From NCBI GenBank assembly GCA_946042585.1, contig CAMGDO010000094.1, positions 1-5,089 of the forward strand: a DNA stretch of 5,089 bases. The letters are read 5' to 3'. The translations under genes were made by a program, and so were the position numbers. Positions 4,328 through 5,089 of this stretch are shown in pieces; the first letter of the stretch is position 1; every line of letters starts with the position of its first letter. The notes beneath the pieces are model-generated. The model had not been told where the DNA came from. It did no database searches and saw only the letters and a list, made by a program, of their open reading frames with translations. This stretch comes from an uncultured Clostridia bacterium. Lineage in GTDB: Bacteria; Bacillota; Clostridia; Christensenellales; Aristaeellaceae.

Positions 4328-5089
4328 TTACACATTGAAGCGGAACAGCGTCACATCGCCGTCCTGCATCACATAATCCTTGCCTTCGGAGCGGATCAGG
4401 CCCTTTTCGCGGCAGGCGTTCATGGAACCGTTTTCGCGAAGGGCGTCAAACGGCACAATCTCTGCGCGGATAAAGCCGCGCTCAAAGTCGGTATGGATTT
4501 TGCCGGCTGCCTGGGGTGCCTTGGTGCCGCGGCGAATCGTCCAGGCGCGGCATTCATCTGCACCGGCGGTGAGAAAGGAAATCAGCCCCAGCAGATGATA
4601 GCAGGCAGTAATCAGGCTGTCCAGACCGCTCTTTTTGATGCCCAGCTCCTCCAGAAACATGGCGCGCTCTTCGGGCTCCATGCCGGCGATTTCTTCTTCG
4701 ATCTGTGCGGAGATGGCCACGCACTCGGCGTGCTCATCCTTTGCGATGCGGCGCACGGCGGCGACCATGGGGTTGGTCTCCACGCTGTCCAGCGCGTCTT
4801 CGGCAATGTTGGCTGCATAGATCACGGGCTTGTCTGTGAGCAGAAACCATCCGTTCACCACCGCCTGCTCTTCTTCCGTCAGCGCGCAGGTGCGCGCCGG
4901 CTTGCCGCTTTCCAGATGCGCGTGCAGCTTCTGCGCGGTATCGGCTTCAAACGCATATTTCTTGTCGCCCGTCTTGATCATTTTCTGCGCTTTGTCCAGT
5001 CGCTTTTCCACCGTTTCCATATCGGCGAAAACAAGCTCCAGATTGATGGTTTCGATGTCGCGGGCGGGATCGACCGAGCCTTCCACATG
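4328..5089 (-). CDS. ychF: Redox-regulated P-loop ATPase/GTPase YchF (OLA1), C-terminal part
   Basis: The C-terminal 253 residues of YchF, a near-universal Obg-family P-loop protein that binds ribosomes and, in studied members, hydrolyses ATP rather than GTP and responds to oxidative stress. The gene runs off the right edge; the usual length is about 363, so roughly 110 N-terminal residues with the P-loop (G1), G2 and G3 motifs are missing. The frame is already open at 5089, and the GTG at 5086 is an internal Val (family motif H-V-x-G-x-V-x-P), not a start. Visible: DPARDIETINLELVFADMET at the exit of the first part of the G domain; the coiled-coil insert (about 20-75 of the fragment); the G4-like motif NIAE after KPVIYAA, of the NxxE type that explains ATP preference; and the C-terminal TGS domain with AWTIRRGTKAPQAAGKIHTD, GFIRAE and the end YVMQDGDVTLFRFNV. 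It ends in TAA at 4330-4328, overlapping a potential ATG of the ATP-grasp gene. It looks intact. Confidence 0.97.
   Translation of the reverse strand, partial: HVEGSVDPARDIETINLELVFADMETVEKRLDKAQKMIKTGDKKYAFEADTAQKLHAHLESGKPARTCALTEEEQAVVNGWFLLTDKPVIYAANIAEDALDSVETNPMVAAVRRIAKDEHAECVAISAQIEEEIAGMEPEERAMFLEELGIKKSGLDSLITACYHLLGLISFLTAGADECRAWTIRRGTKAPQAAGKIHTDFERGFIRAEIVPFDALRENGSMNACREKGLIRSEGKDYVMQDGDVTLFRFNV

Noticed and set aside
3279..4328. Possibility that this is a D-alanine-D-alanine ligase, glutathione synthetase or RimK-like enzyme
   Set aside because: Only the general ATP-grasp features are shared; the KPLEGSSGVG, SSVNTVRIAT and WDVAITADGPRFIEGN pattern fits the sugar-transfer-associated family better.
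5084..5086. GTG at 5086 as the start of the YchF gene
   Set aside because: The frame is open to the window edge and the family continues upstream with the nucleotide-binding motifs; this Val is internal.

Overview
The window is a bacterial chromosomal segment in which every supportable gene lies on the minus strand, so transcription runs from position 5089 towards position 1. By eye the base composition is moderately GC-rich. The gene content points to a Firmicute of class Clostridia, probably a GC-richer gut-type lineage: an ArlRS/OmpR-style two-component system, a small UBA-like plus DUF4342 membrane protein, a Thr/Pro/Ser-linked peptidoglycan-binding protein, and strong GGAGG ribosome binding sites. 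This placement is inferred from gene style; there is no rRNA or other marker to confirm it.

In transcription order: (1) the C-terminal two thirds of the conserved P-loop GTPase/ATPase YchF, cut by the right edge (4328-5089); (2) a 'sugar-transfer-associated' ATP-grasp enzyme directly downstream (3279-4289, possibly starting at 4328); (3) a small secreted or membrane-anchored protein with a Pro-Thr/Ser linker and a C-terminal peptidoglycan-binding domain (2770-3207); (4) a promoter (2701-2729), then a UBA-like/DUF4342 membrane protein (2094-2645) closed by a rho-independent terminator (2048-2079); (5) an OmpR-family response regulator (1326-2015); (6) its sensor histidine kinase, overlapping it by 8 nt (41-1333); (7) the first 14 codons of a HAD-superfamily hydrolase, overlapping the kinase by 4 nt (1-44) and leaving the window at the left edge.

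The layout suggests three transcription units. ychF and the ATP-grasp gene, perhaps with the peptidoglycan-binding gene, form the first. The DUF4342 gene stands alone between its own promoter and terminator. The regulator, kinase and HAD gene form a tightly coupled operon with overlapping stop and start codons. A common theme is the cell envelope (sensor kinase, peptidoglycan binder, ATP-grasp linked elsewhere to surface polysaccharides, membrane-embedded DUF4342), but no functional link between the units is proven by the sequence.

I found no mobile element, CRISPR array, tRNA or rRNA, and no clearly new multigene system. The most interesting items are the ychF/ATP-grasp linkage, the UBA-like/DUF4342 protein next to a two-component operon, the kinase's unusual TM2-to-DHp linker, a strong G-quadruplex-type repeat in the Pro-rich linker, and a terminator that runs directly into a putative extended -10 promoter.
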